Positions 26,696 to 35,235 of a DNA stretch of 64,000 bases are shown here, in pieces. Origin of the DNA: CAVQBL01 sp963710715. Its GTDB lineage: Bacteria; Pseudomonadota; Gammaproteobacteria; DSM-16500. A program made the position numbers and the translations under genes. The stretch spans positions 62,001 through 126,000 of the forward strand of contig CAVQBL010000017.1 of the NCBI GenBank assembly GCA_963710715.1, in the 5' to 3' direction. The notes under the pieces were generated by a model that was given only the letters and a program-made list of their open reading frames with translations, had not been told where the DNA came from and made no database searches. Within the stretch, counting starts at the first letter, position 1, and each line of letters starts with the position of its first letter.

Positions 26696-27076
26696 TTAAA
26701 CATCAAAACCAACTACTTGCTCTTTTAAAACGGTTGTGTTTCCTTCTTCTGTTGGTGTGATATAACCATATTTAATACCTCGTATAATGGCATGTGTCAT
26801 ATTCTTACATTTCAGTTTTTTCTTTATTTCACCTCTATATTGTTCAACGGTTTTTCGACTTATTTTTAATAACTCAGCTGTTTCGGTTGAACTATGTCCC
26901 AATGCGGCAAGAGATAAACATTCTTTTTCTCGTTTAGTTAGTCTTTTATCAAAAAGCATTTTTGCCTTAAGCCCAACATTAAAAAGCATAGACTCCACTG
27001 TTTTAATTTGTTTTTTATTAGGTGTTTTATTACCTAGAAATTCGATTAAGCTTTTTGCTAGAGAATGTTTTTTCAT
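26696..27076 (-). CDS. LuxR-type helix-turn-helix regulator without receiver
   Basis: 126 aa, with the GerE/LuxR DNA-binding domain at residues ~45-110 (LTKREKECLSLAALGHSSTETAELL then ISRKTVEQYRGEIKKKL) and a short N-terminal helical region instead of a receiver. It ends with a ~15-residue tail. It sits between the HisKA-REC gene (32 bp upstream) and csrA (34 bp downstream). The order suggests one regulatory output unit. In Legionella the LetA response regulator, also LuxR-type, controls CsrA activity; this gene could play a comparable role without its own receiver. Confidence 0.85.
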   Translation of the reverse strand: MKKHSLAKSLIEFLGNKTPNKKQIKTVESMLFNVGLKAKMLFDKRLTKREKECLSLAALGHSSTETAELLKISRKTVEQYRGEIKKKLKCKNMTHAIIRGIKYGYITPTEEGNTTVLKEQVVGFDV

Positions 27077-27108
27077 AATAATTTCACCTATATATTAATT
27101 TAAAAAAA

Positions 27109-27732
27109 TCATTGTTTTCTTACTAAAGTCTTTAATAAAATTTTAAGTTCACTTATATCTACGGGTTTTTGCATGATGGCATTAAATTTTGCATTCTTAC
27201 TTTTTTCTTTAACTTCTGTTGTAGGGTTCGCAGTAATCGCGATGATTGGTATATCTTTTAATAAGATATTTTCTCGTATTTTAGTTGCAGCTTGGATTCC
27301 ATCCATTCCGGGCATTTGTATATCCATTAGAACCACATCATGTGATTTGCATAACATATCTAGTGCTTCATAACCGTTATTAGCTATATCAACTTTGCAA
27401 TTAATGTTTTTTAACAATTCACTATGTATCTTTTGTATGATGAGATCATCTTCGACTAATAGCACTGATAACTTCTTGGTTTTTTTACATTCGGATGATT
27501 TTATAAAAGAGTTATCACCAGATGTGTTTTGTGCATTTGTTATTAAATAATTGGCAAACTTGAGTAACTCTTTTCCTAGCATAGCTATGTCTTTAAAATA
27601 AGTTTTTTGCACCGAGCTTAATGGTAGTTTTTCATGGTTAAGTAAGTGAATACATCCTAAAATGCCAGTTAAAGGGGTAAGAAGATTATGACTTAGTACC
27701 TGGCGGTTTACTGGAAGGTTGATAGTATTCAT
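27109..27732 (-). CDS. HisKA-receiver fusion lacking an ATPase domain
   Basis: 207 aa. Residues ~10-65 look like a histidine-kinase dimerisation/phosphoacceptor domain with an H-box (LSHNLLTPLTGILGCIHLL). Residues ~85-205 are a canonical receiver (VLLVEDDLIIQKIH, phosphoacceptor Asp in VVLMDIQMPGMDGI, KPV lysine). There is no HATPase_c domain between them, so it cannot autophosphorylate. It may take phosphate from a separate kinase and pass it on, or be a decoy. First gene of the cassette with the LuxR-type regulator and csrA. Confidence 0.82.
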   Translation of the reverse strand: MNTINLPVNRQVLSHNLLTPLTGILGCIHLLNHEKLPLSSVQKTYFKDIAMLGKELLKFANYLITNAQNTSGDNSFIKSSECKKTKKLSVLLVEDDLIIQKIHSELLKNINCKVDIANNGYEALDMLCKSHDVVLMDIQMPGMDGIQAATKIRENILLKDIPIIAITANPTTEVKEKSKNAKFNAIMQKPVDISELKILLKTLVRKQ

Positions 27733-28004
27733 ATGTTGCTCCTTGTAACCTGTATATATAGTGTTAGTAATCTATTGCTATGTAAGTTTAAATATTTAAA
27801 CTAATTTACTTAGTATTTTACCATTAATAGGCGTGATTTTATACAGCATAAATCTGTATATTTTGTAATCAAATTGCTATAATAACTTTATCAAAAAGAT
27901 GAGTTATTGATTTATAAAATAATTCTATCTAGATAAATATGGTGATAGGAAAGAGAATATAGTGCTTTAATAAGCATGATTTATAACAACTAAAGGTGAT
28001 TACT
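27733..28004. other. Divergent intergenic region, no gene seen
   Basis: AT-rich spacer between two divergent regulator genes. It should hold promoters for both, for example a TATAAT-like box near 27880, but I see no convincing -35/-10 pair, no repeat and no RNA gene. Confidence 0.4.
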
Positions 28005-28535
28005 ATGACTGATAAAATATGGCATCTCGCTGAATCTACAGAAGAAACAAAAGTGACCAAATTGGAATTACAGTTGTGGCGAGTTCTTCATGGTTTTATG
28101 CGCTGGCAAGAAGAATGCGAAAAAATGGCTAATAATAACGAGCTATCGTCCGACGAGCTGGCTGTACTACATATCATTAGGATGAAAGATAGGCCTAAAA
28201 CAATAGCAGATATCGGTAGATTACTAAATAGAGATAACCCTTTCAGCATTAACTACAATATAAATAAGCTGCTAAAATTAGGATTAGTCAAAAAAATCCC
28301 AACAGCCAGCAAGAAGCAGTATCAGTATTCTATTACTGAGGAAGGTATGAAAAATACAAATGCTTATACTGAAGCACGCAGGAGTATTTTTATTAATGAA
28401 TTTACAAAAGATTTGCAACAAATTAATTTAGAGGAAATCACTAACGGGCTAATGAAGTTAAAAGGCATTTATGAAGAAGCAGCTTGTGTAGCCTCGTCTT
28501 ATAAACCAGAAAATCAAAATAAAAAGCAGAAATAA
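28005..28535 (+). CDS. MarR-family winged-helix regulator
   Basis: A ~176-aa protein with a winged helix in the middle (residues ~45-115: LSSDELAVLHIIRMKDRPKTIADIGRLL, then INYNINKLLKLGLVKKI and YQYSITEEG) flanked by long helices for dimerisation, as in MarR proteins. The C-terminus is a polar, lysine-rich tail. ATG 28005 is preceded by AAAGGTG; an in-frame GTG at 27996 overlaps that site and is less likely. It is divergent from the csrA cassette and could regulate it; that is inference from position. Confidence 0.8.
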   Translation: MTDKIWHLAESTEETKVTKLELQLWRVLHGFMRWQEECEKMANNNELSSDELAVLHIIRMKDRPKTIADIGRLLNRDNPFSINYNINKLLKLGLVKKIPTASKKQYQYSITEEGMKNTNAYTEARRSIFINEFTKDLQQINLEEITNGLMKLKGIYEEAACVASSYKPENQNKKQK

Positions 28536-28688
28536 ATTATTTAATAAATAATTATTTTTACTTATAGTAATGGAGAAATCAATAAAACATATTGCCAGTG
28601 AGTATGGGACAAGCCAAATTCACATTTTGCTTTTATTCTTAAAAAAAACGATTCCAAATATCATTATTTAATAATAGAAAACAGTTAA

Positions 28689-28820
28689 GCAAAATCACCG
28701 GCGCTTGCTGATAAGTTAGCGAATACACCTCACATCAGTGATCCCGCTCGAACCGAAAATATGATTAAAGAAATCGAGGAAGGCGAAGTTGCTTTTGAAG
28801 TAGGTGATCTCAATGCATAA
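28689..28820 (+). pseudogene. Start-less ORF remnant upstream of the haem-oxygenase-fold gene
   Basis: An open frame of 43 codons begins right after a stop and has no start codon near its beginning. It encodes a natural-looking sequence (SPALADKLANTPHISDPART, then EIEEGEVAFEVGDLNA). Its stop overlaps the next gene's ATG (ATGCATAA), the pattern of a translationally coupled pair. It may be the surviving 3' end of a gene once upstream in the same operon. No family is recognised. Confidence 0.35.
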
Positions 28821-29499
28821 AACTGAGGATATCAATATGATAAAAGCTAAATCCCCAGAAAAAGCAAGCCTAGAGCTATTGTTGCAAAAAAACCAAAAAT
28901 TTGCAGATCATTATAAAACAAGTCCTATCATGCATCTTATTAAAAGTAATGACATGAAGGAGAAGAAAAAAAGAGAAAGACTGTTAGATTGTATACAAAC
29001 TTTCTCTGACTACTTTCAAAAAACAGTTATATTAAGAAATGCTCTTTGTGATAACCGAAAATTTCTAGCAGTAACGCAGCTGCACCTTCAAGAAGAATTC
29101 TGCCACAATCTTAAACTTCTGGCCGATAGAAGTTATAATCCGCCGACATGGAATCCTATTTTGGATGCCACGGCCAGTTGGTTTACTTGGAAGATGTTTA
29201 CCTTGGATAATGAGGAAAAAATTGTGTTAATGCATCTTGTGCTAGAAACCAGTGCAAATATATTTTTCAAAGAAGCACATAAGGTAATGCATGCGTATGG
29301 AGAGACAGATTATTTTAAAATTCATGCAGAGGTAGACAGCGAGCATGAAAAAATGGGAGCAGAGCTTTTAAAAAATCTCAGCACTGATAAATATGAACGA
29401 TTACTTGAAGTACAATATCAAGGTTGGGAAATGCTTAATGCGGTTTGCGATCAAATCGCTGCTTTAACAAATTCTGAACATGGTAGTTGCGTCTTGTAA
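28813..29499 (+). CDS. Haem-oxygenase/TenA-fold protein (iron-containing redox-enzyme-like)
   Basis: A ~228-aa all-helical protein. Helix motifs HLQEEFCHNLKLL (residues ~97-109), LVLETSANIFF (~155) and YFKIHAEVDSEHEKMGAELL (~174-193) give a Glu/His...Glu...His-x-x-x-Asp-x-x-His pattern typical of haem-oxygenase-like diiron oxidases and PqqC/TenA relatives. The precise reaction is unknown. ATG 28813 has a GGTG site and overlaps the stop of the upstream remnant. The C-terminus ...GSCVL is not a CaaX box, because the Cys is only third from the end. Confidence 0.55.
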   Translation: MHKTEDINMIKAKSPEKASLELLLQKNQKFADHYKTSPIMHLIKSNDMKEKKKRERLLDCIQTFSDYFQKTVILRNALCDNRKFLAVTQLHLQEEFCHNLKLLADRSYNPPTWNPILDATASWFTWKMFTLDNEEKIVLMHLVLETSANIFFKEAHKVMHAYGETDYFKIHAEVDSEHEKMGAELLKNLSTDKYERLLEVQYQGWEMLNAVCDQIAALTNSEHGSCVL

Positions 29500-29636
29500 C
29501 ATAACACCAAAGAACCTAGATTTTGAAAAAAACATGAGAAAGGGGTATCATTATTTAACAACCAACAGTGCTGATTGCTGCGTATTCGTTCAGTTAGCTA
29601 CAATTTATTTACCTGAAGAGCTATGGAATAACCATC

Positions 29637-30836
29637 ATGACACTATCAACACTACGCCTGAAAAAAAATGAAGACCGACGCATACGTGCTGGGCATGTGT
29701 GGATTTACAGCAATGAGATAGACAGTGCAGCGACACCGTTAAAAAATTTCAGCGCGGGGCAAGAAGTGTTAGTGATCGCGCATGATAAAACACCTCTAGG
29801 CGTTGCATATGTCAATCCGCATTCATTGATTTCTGCGCGTTTATTTACTCGCAATCCTAAAGAACAACTCGATGAGAATTTGTTAGTTTCGCGTATTAAG
29901 ACTGCTCTCACTTGGCGAGAACGCTTATTTTCAAAATCTTTTTATCGTTTAGTCTTCGGTGAAAGTGACGGGCTTCCAGGCGTCATCATTGATCGTTTTG
30001 CAAATGATTTCGTCATGCAAATTAATACCGCTGGCATGGAGGCAAAAAAAGATTTGCTTTGTAGCGCATTACAAACAGCCATCCCAACGGTAAATTCCAT
30101 TTTGTTACGCAATGATAGTGGGATACGACAATATGAAAATTTAGAAACGTATGTGGCAGCAGGATTGGGATCGCCACCGAAAAAAATTCAACTTGAAGAA
30201 AATGATGCCATTTTTTATGCGCCTCTTTGGGAAGGACAAAAAACCGGTTGGTTTTACGATCATCGTTTAAATCGCTCGCGCTTACCAAATTATGTCGTCA
30301 ATCGGCGCGTATTAGATGTTTTTAGTTATTTAGGCGCATGGGGAATTCAAGCCGCAAAGTTTGGCGCAAAAGAAATTTATTGTGTGGATTCTTCCGCTTT
30401 CGCTACCGCTTTGATTGAAGAAAATGCAAAGCTAAATCATGTGGCAGAAAAAACGAAGATACTGTGTGAAGATGCTTTTGTTGCATTAAAGAATTTACAT
30501 CAAGCGAAAGAAAAATTTGATGTCATTATATTAGATCCTCCCGCATTTATTAAAAAACAAAAAGACAGTAAAGAAGGATCATTGGCTTACCAGCGTATTA
30601 ATGAAGCGGCATTAAAATTATTATCCCCTGGCGGAATTTTGATTTCTTGTTCTTGCTCTATGCATTTTCAATATGATGATTTAGTACAATCCATACGCCG
30701 CGCGGGTTTAAATACAAATAGCTTGTTACAAATGGTGGAACGTGGACATCAGGCACCGGATCATCCGGTGCATTTAGCTATTCCTGAAACGGATTATTTG
30801 AAAATGGTGATCGTGCGGAATATACATTCACCCTAG
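29637..30836 (+). CDS. rlmI: 23S rRNA m5C1962 methyltransferase RlmI
   Basis: 399 aa. The N-terminal PUA domain (RIRAGHVWIYSNEID) is followed by the EEHEH-type linker and a C-terminal Rossmann methyltransferase with LDVFSYLGAWGIQAAKFGA (SAM loop), the catalytic DPPAFIKKQKD and the nucleophile-cysteine region GGILISCSCSMH. Length and motif order match E. coli RlmI (396 aa), which methylates C1962 of 23S rRNA. Its stop overlaps the convergent 884-aa gene by 4 bp. Confidence 0.92.
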   Translation: MTLSTLRLKKNEDRRIRAGHVWIYSNEIDSAATPLKNFSAGQEVLVIAHDKTPLGVAYVNPHSLISARLFTRNPKEQLDENLLVSRIKTALTWRERLFSKSFYRLVFGESDGLPGVIIDRFANDFVMQINTAGMEAKKDLLCSALQTAIPTVNSILLRNDSGIRQYENLETYVAAGLGSPPKKIQLEENDAIFYAPLWEGQKTGWFYDHRLNRSRLPNYVVNRRVLDVFSYLGAWGIQAAKFGAKEIYCVDSSAFATALIEENAKLNHVAEKTKILCEDAFVALKNLHQAKEKFDVIILDPPAFIKKQKDSKEGSLAYQRINEAALKLLSPGGILISCSCSMHFQYDDLVQSIRRAGLNTNSLLQMVERGHQAPDHPVHLAIPETDYLKMVIVRNIHSP

Positions 30837-33487
30837 TGATGGCCACCTCGGCGAGCTTGCGAAATCGGCTGACTCGTACTTTTTATCGTAGTCTCGGGTA
30901 ACTTTATCTGACAGTTTTCAAATAATTTATCAAAATTTTTGTTTGAATTATCCTCATATTTCCAGCCTTTAAGCTGACATATTCTGGCGCATGCTTTTGA
31001 AAATACAGGATCACCAATTTCTTCAATAATGATAGTTTGATTTTTACTGTTCTTACGTAATGATGCACAAAGTTGATATGCAAAAGACAAGTGCGCGTTT
31101 GTATAAGCATTAAACAACTGATCTGCTAATAAATTTGCATTAAGTCCACTGATTTTTTTCAGCGCTTGCAAAAGCATATCTCTCGATATTGGCTTTTCAA
31201 ACTTAATTTGCTGCTTCAATGCTCCCATAACTTTTTCTATATCTATATTTTTATAGCGTGCTAGCAACGTCGCGAAAATTCGTGACATATTATTGTTAAC
31301 AGGTGAGTTAAGCAAAAATGTTTGATATCCATTTGTATTCGTACAACGTTCAACATAACAGTAATCATTCGCTGTTTGCTGAGATGCGCGCGTCATTAAT
31401 ACTTCTTTATTAAGGCTCAGTTTATCTACGGAATAAAATATACATTCACCCGGCTTTAAACCTTCTGATGTCCCTTCTCCTTCCTCCTCCTCTGTACTAC
31501 CAGCAGAGACTAAAGTAGGTTTAGTATTTTGAAGGCTATCCATGAACTCACTCTCATCCATTTTTATTGGCGAACTGTGGCTCACTTCAAATGATACAAA
31601 TAAATCTTGAGAAGATATATGGTGATCTTCAAAAAATACTCCTGGTTGACCATTTGACGAGTGGTTTGTGCTACCGCCAGTGCCAATGAAGTTCGTCAGA
31701 GACCTATCAACTGAACTCGTCCTAGAACGGTTCCCATGATCTATTTGAGTGCTCTGTAATGAGACGGATGTGGAGATGCTTGGTTCGTGTTCATTCATTT
31801 GTCGTAAAATATTCAATGTCTGCTCTGCATCAAGCCCTAATTTTTCATACGCATTTTTAATATCCTCGTTTGACCCATTAAGGTTTTTAATAACTTTTTC
31901 TATATCCTGTATATTTAAAAGTAAAAAATTCTGGAAAATAGTATCGTGAAAAGAACCATTTATCATAGAACGAACAATGTTTTTTTCCTTGGATAATGCA
32001 ACAGAGGAAACAGAAAAATCTTTCTTCAATTTTTCCCAACGCTTCAATTTTATAACAGCATTATCCGAATTCTTTTTAAATTCATCCCATATGAATCCAA
32101 TTTTCTTATGTAACTCCATATCTGCACGTGCAAAAAATTTCTTAAGATATATTTCTTGCGCTTCTATTGCTTTTACTAATTGAGAATTTTGTTCTTTTTC
32201 GGCTTGTTCCAGCATCCAGACATAATGATTTTCTGAAAATAATTTATTTTTTTCATTATTCGTGATTTTGAGACCACAATTTTTTATTCTTCTGGCAAGA
32301 GAATCATTTTTTTCGAACAATGATTTCTTTTCATCGAACAATAGTTTGTTATCCCTAGCCCTTTTTCTCTTTTCTTCCTCAGCCGAGATTTGACTTTGCG
32401 TTTGATGGAGATCAAATGCTCCCCCTAGAGCCATTGATAGATCGATATAGTCTTTTACAGACTCTTTGTTGTCTGCTAATACTTTCTGTAAAGTTTGGCG
32501 TTCCCGCAGCAATAATGACAATAACAACGGCCTACGTCCCAGAATTCGGATGGTTTCTATGTTACGATTTAAACAAATTTCAGCAAAAACTTTATCTTGT
32601 TCATTACCAGCAGAAAAACCTAAACTCGACATTGCGGATACACAACCCTCTCTGCTTGAACTTGAAGGCATGAGACGCGTTTGTAACATTTCTTTAAATG
32701 TCACAATCGCTTCCGTTTTTGAAGATGGCTTCTTCCATCTTCTATTAGCACTAAACATAATCAAAGGCTTTACCACGGAATCCCGATTAAGTAACAATTG
32801 TTGTTGAAGCACAGGATACTTGACATTGTAATTTATAATCGCATCACCCTGTCGGGACATGCCAAAAACATTCAGAGTGAAAAAATCTTTAAAACGATTA
32901 TAAAAATATTTTAAAACTCCAACATCACTAGGCACTTTATCATCCATACCAAGACGGTTTTTAATCCAGGTAGAAAAATATTCGCCCACGTCTTTCAACT
33001 TAGTGCTTTTACCCACAGGCACGGCAACAGGTAAAACAGGTTTTCGACAAAAACTATCTACTTCTTTAGAAAGTCTTTCTAAATCTTGATAAAGTTGATT
33101 ATATAGATCCTTAGCTAGATTTTTAACTAAGTCATCCACTGGAATTTCCTTGGGAGCTTCATTAACCGGGAAATGCCATGCATCCATTGTTTTTTTATTA
33201 TTAGGGTCTAATAATATTGCAAGTAGTGTTGGATTAGCTTTTGGTCCTGTCCCTGCTAATTTTATCATTTCGTCTATTATCTTTTCTTGTATTACCTTTT
33301 CTTCTTTTTCCGGTTCTGCCGATTTGCTTTCAATATTTGCATATGAAATTACTCGACGAGCAGCAACCGAATTATGTTTTGCGTCTATATCATCTGCTAA
33401 ACTTGGCTTTTCATCTCGTTTTGAATCTGAACTGCGGCTATCACTCATATGCTTAAATCTCAATCTAAAATTAAGAAAGCGAAACAC
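30833..33487 (-). CDS. Large hypothetical protein, 884 aa (candidate effector)
   Basis: No known domain is recognised. The protein is soluble, highly charged and Ser/Asn-rich. Residues ~370-480 are strongly helical and coiled-coil-like (EEEKRKRARDNKLLFDEKKS). A low-complexity Ser-rich and Glu-rich section lies near 590-690 (SAGSTEEEEGEGTSEG), followed by a helical C-terminal region and a basic tail (SQARRGGHH). Size, lack of signal peptide and patchwork composition resemble secreted effectors of Legionellales, but no motif proves it. GTG 33487 has AAGGAA just upstream and a TATAAT box at 33509-33504; an in-frame ATG at 33448 lacks a ribosome-binding site. Confidence 0.7.
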   Translation of the reverse strand: MFRFLNFRLRFKHMSDSRSSDSKRDEKPSLADDIDAKHNSVAARRVISYANIESKSAEPEKEEKVIQEKIIDEMIKLAGTGPKANPTLLAILLDPNNKKTMDAWHFPVNEAPKEIPVDDLVKNLAKDLYNQLYQDLERLSKEVDSFCRKPVLPVAVPVGKSTKLKDVGEYFSTWIKNRLGMDDKVPSDVGVLKYFYNRFKDFFTLNVFGMSRQGDAIINYNVKYPVLQQQLLLNRDSVVKPLIMFSANRRWKKPSSKTEAIVTFKEMLQTRLMPSSSSREGCVSAMSSLGFSAGNEQDKVFAEICLNRNIETIRILGRRPLLLSLLLRERQTLQKVLADNKESVKDYIDLSMALGGAFDLHQTQSQISAEEEKRKRARDNKLLFDEKKSLFEKNDSLARRIKNCGLKITNNEKNKLFSENHYVWMLEQAEKEQNSQLVKAIEAQEIYLKKFFARADMELHKKIGFIWDEFKKNSDNAVIKLKRWEKLKKDFSVSSVALSKEKNIVRSMINGSFHDTIFQNFLLLNIQDIEKVIKNLNGSNEDIKNAYEKLGLDAEQTLNILRQMNEHEPSISTSVSLQSTQIDHGNRSRTSSVDRSLTNFIGTGGSTNHSSNGQPGVFFEDHHISSQDLFVSFEVSHSSPIKMDESEFMDSLQNTKPTLVSAGSTEEEEGEGTSEGLKPGECIFYSVDKLSLNKEVLMTRASQQTANDYCYVERCTNTNGYQTFLLNSPVNNNMSRIFATLLARYKNIDIEKVMGALKQQIKFEKPISRDMLLQALKKISGLNANLLADQLFNAYTNAHLSFAYQLCASLRKNSKNQTIIIEEIGDPVFSKACARICQLKGWKYEDNSNKNFDKLFENCQIKLPETTIKSTSQPISQARRGGHH

Positions 33488-33641
33488 CCTATTCCTTAGT
33501 TTTATTATAAGTGATATTACATTAATAAATCCTTAAAAGAATAATGCAAAAACTTGATTTTTTATCATGGTGTTATAGGAAACCCCGCAGCACTTTCTGC
33601 CACGGGAGATGTTTTGTTAAGGAGGAGAGAATTAGGGTCTA

Positions 33642-35033
33642 TTAACTCTGTATCTTATTATCAACCGTATAAATAGCTTGTAGTATTTTAAGTGCTTCAT
33701 ACAATTGGAAATCTTGTGTAGCAATATCAGAATAATCGCCGGTATTGACTACAACACTTGGAGCATTGGCTTGGCTCTTGAGGTGATTTTTCAATTCATA
33801 CTCTCTGATTGGCCCCAAAATAAGTGCGTCAGGGTTATTGCTAGTCACTTTAAAATTCTCTACAGCCACATCGGGAATAATACCTTTATTCTGTATTTGG
33901 CGTCCTGCAGGTGTGTAATAAAGTGCGGTCGTCAATTTGAGCGCATGGGTTTTATCCAAGGGAATAACTGTTTGCACAGAACCTTTACCAAAACTAGTGG
34001 TTCCCACAATCACAGCACGACGATAATCTTGTAAAGCACCCGCTACAATTTCAGAAGCCGAAGCGCTGCCTTCATTAATTAACACAATAATGGGAGCATT
34101 ACTTACAATATCATCACCCGTGGCTTTAGCTTCATATTGTAATTGTGGTAAATGGCCTTGTGTATAAACAATCAATTTCTTAAAGGAATGCAAGTTTTTA
34201 CTATCTAGAAAGAGATCTACAACTTTAACTGCGCTATCAAGCAAGCCGCCTGGGTTATTACGTAAATCAATAACCAATCCTTTCAATTTCCCACCGGTAG
34301 ATTTTTGTAAACTTTCGATAGCTTGGCGAGTTAACGTTGGCGTTGTTTCTTGAAATTGGCTAATGCGTATATAACCTACGTTATTGTTTAACATTTTACT
34401 TTTTACTGCATCGATATGAATCATATCGCGTGTTAAAGTGAATTTAAGTGGTTTTTCAGCGCCTTTGCGCAATATAGTAAGAGTAATTTGTGTGCCTTTT
34501 TTCCCGTGAATGGCATCTACCGCTTCATTCAAGGACATGTTATTTACCATCTTGTCATTGATAGCAACAATGTAATCACCGGGTTTTATCCCTGCTTTTG
34601 CTGCAGGAGTATCATCAACAGGGCTAATGACTTTGAGAACATCATATTCACCCATCACTTCAATACCAATGCCACCAAACTCACCACTGGTTTCCATGAG
34701 TAGTGTTCTATAAGCATCTTGATCAAGGTATTCTGAATGTGGATCTAAACCAGCGACAATGCCACGAATAGCGTCTTCTAATAGCTTTTGCTCGCTGATT
34801 GGTTTGACATAGAATTCATTAATCAGTGCAATAGTATTGGTAAATCGTGAAACATCGGTTTCTTGCAGCGACTTATCTTTATCCTTGCTGTCTTTATCCG
34901 GGGTCACCATGGCGGGTGGAGGCGCATCTTTATCAGCGGCATAAGCAAATGCGGGATATGAGATTGAAAATACTACCATTATTGATGAAACAATAAAAAA
35001 ACCTACCAGCCGCCTGATAAAGCTCGTTATCAT
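33642..35033 (-). CDS. ctpA: C-terminal processing peptidase (S41, CtpA-like)
   Basis: A 463-aa periplasmic serine protease. Signal/anchor helix ~residues 10-32 (FFIVSSIMVVFSISYPAFAYA), a PDZ domain ~100-185 (GEYDVLKVISPVDDTPAAKAGIKPGD), then the S41 core with DLRNNPGGLLDSAVKVVDLF, nucleophile Ser in NEGSASASEIVAGALQD and general-base Lys in GTTSFGKGSVQTV. It trims C-termini of envelope proteins. ATG 35033 has AAGGAAA upstream. Length is normal for the family. Confidence 0.92.
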   Translation of the reverse strand: MITSFIRRLVGFFIVSSIMVVFSISYPAFAYAADKDAPPPAMVTPDKDSKDKDKSLQETDVSRFTNTIALINEFYVKPISEQKLLEDAIRGIVAGLDPHSEYLDQDAYRTLLMETSGEFGGIGIEVMGEYDVLKVISPVDDTPAAKAGIKPGDYIVAINDKMVNNMSLNEAVDAIHGKKGTQITLTILRKGAEKPLKFTLTRDMIHIDAVKSKMLNNNVGYIRISQFQETTPTLTRQAIESLQKSTGGKLKGLVIDLRNNPGGLLDSAVKVVDLFLDSKNLHSFKKLIVYTQGHLPQLQYEAKATGDDIVSNAPIIVLINEGSASASEIVAGALQDYRRAVIVGTTSFGKGSVQTVIPLDKTHALKLTTALYYTPAGRQIQNKGIIPDVAVENFKVTSNNPDALILGPIREYELKNHLKSQANAPSVVVNTGDYSDIATQDFQLYEALKILQAIYTVDNKIQS

Positions 35034-35154
35034 TGCCGTTTCCTTACTATGAGTAAATTAAAAGATTATGCCTATTATTCTAGTATAGCTGATGTTTAAC
35101 AAATAAGATGCCTTTTCTTAGCTAAACTGATAAAATTCAGTAACCTGAGGGGGA

Positions 35155-35208
35155 TCAGGCTTGACAAAAGGACTTATCTAGTTAAATAAGTCCTTTTGTC
35201 AAGCCTGA
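35155..35208. repeat. Perfect 23-bp inverted repeat (REP-like)
   Basis: Arms 35155-35177 and 35186-35208 (beginning TCAGGCTTGACAAAAGG) are exact complements around an 8-base loop, flanked by GGGG and CCCC. It lies in the divergent gap between ctpA and the methyltransferase-TPR gene, ends before any T-run, and resembles the GGGTCAGGCTTGAC repeats that accompany REP-type elements in other gammaproteobacteria. Confidence 0.75.
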
Positions 35209-35235
35209 CCCCATAATAATACGAGGCTTAACCCT

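Noticed and set aside
29485..29499. Possible CaaX box at the end of the haem-oxygenase-fold protein (GSCVL)
   Set aside because: CaaX needs Cys fourth from the end; here it is third from the end.
29480..29671. 63-codon frame before rlmI
   Set aside because: It overlaps the 3' end of the haem-oxygenase-fold gene and the rlmI start, has no ribosome-binding site and no recognisable sequence.
33560..33660. Short plus-strand coding-like stretch (PAALSATGDVLLRRRELG) before ctpA's stop
   Set aside because: Overlaps the ctpA 3' end, has no start codon and I could not link it to a family.
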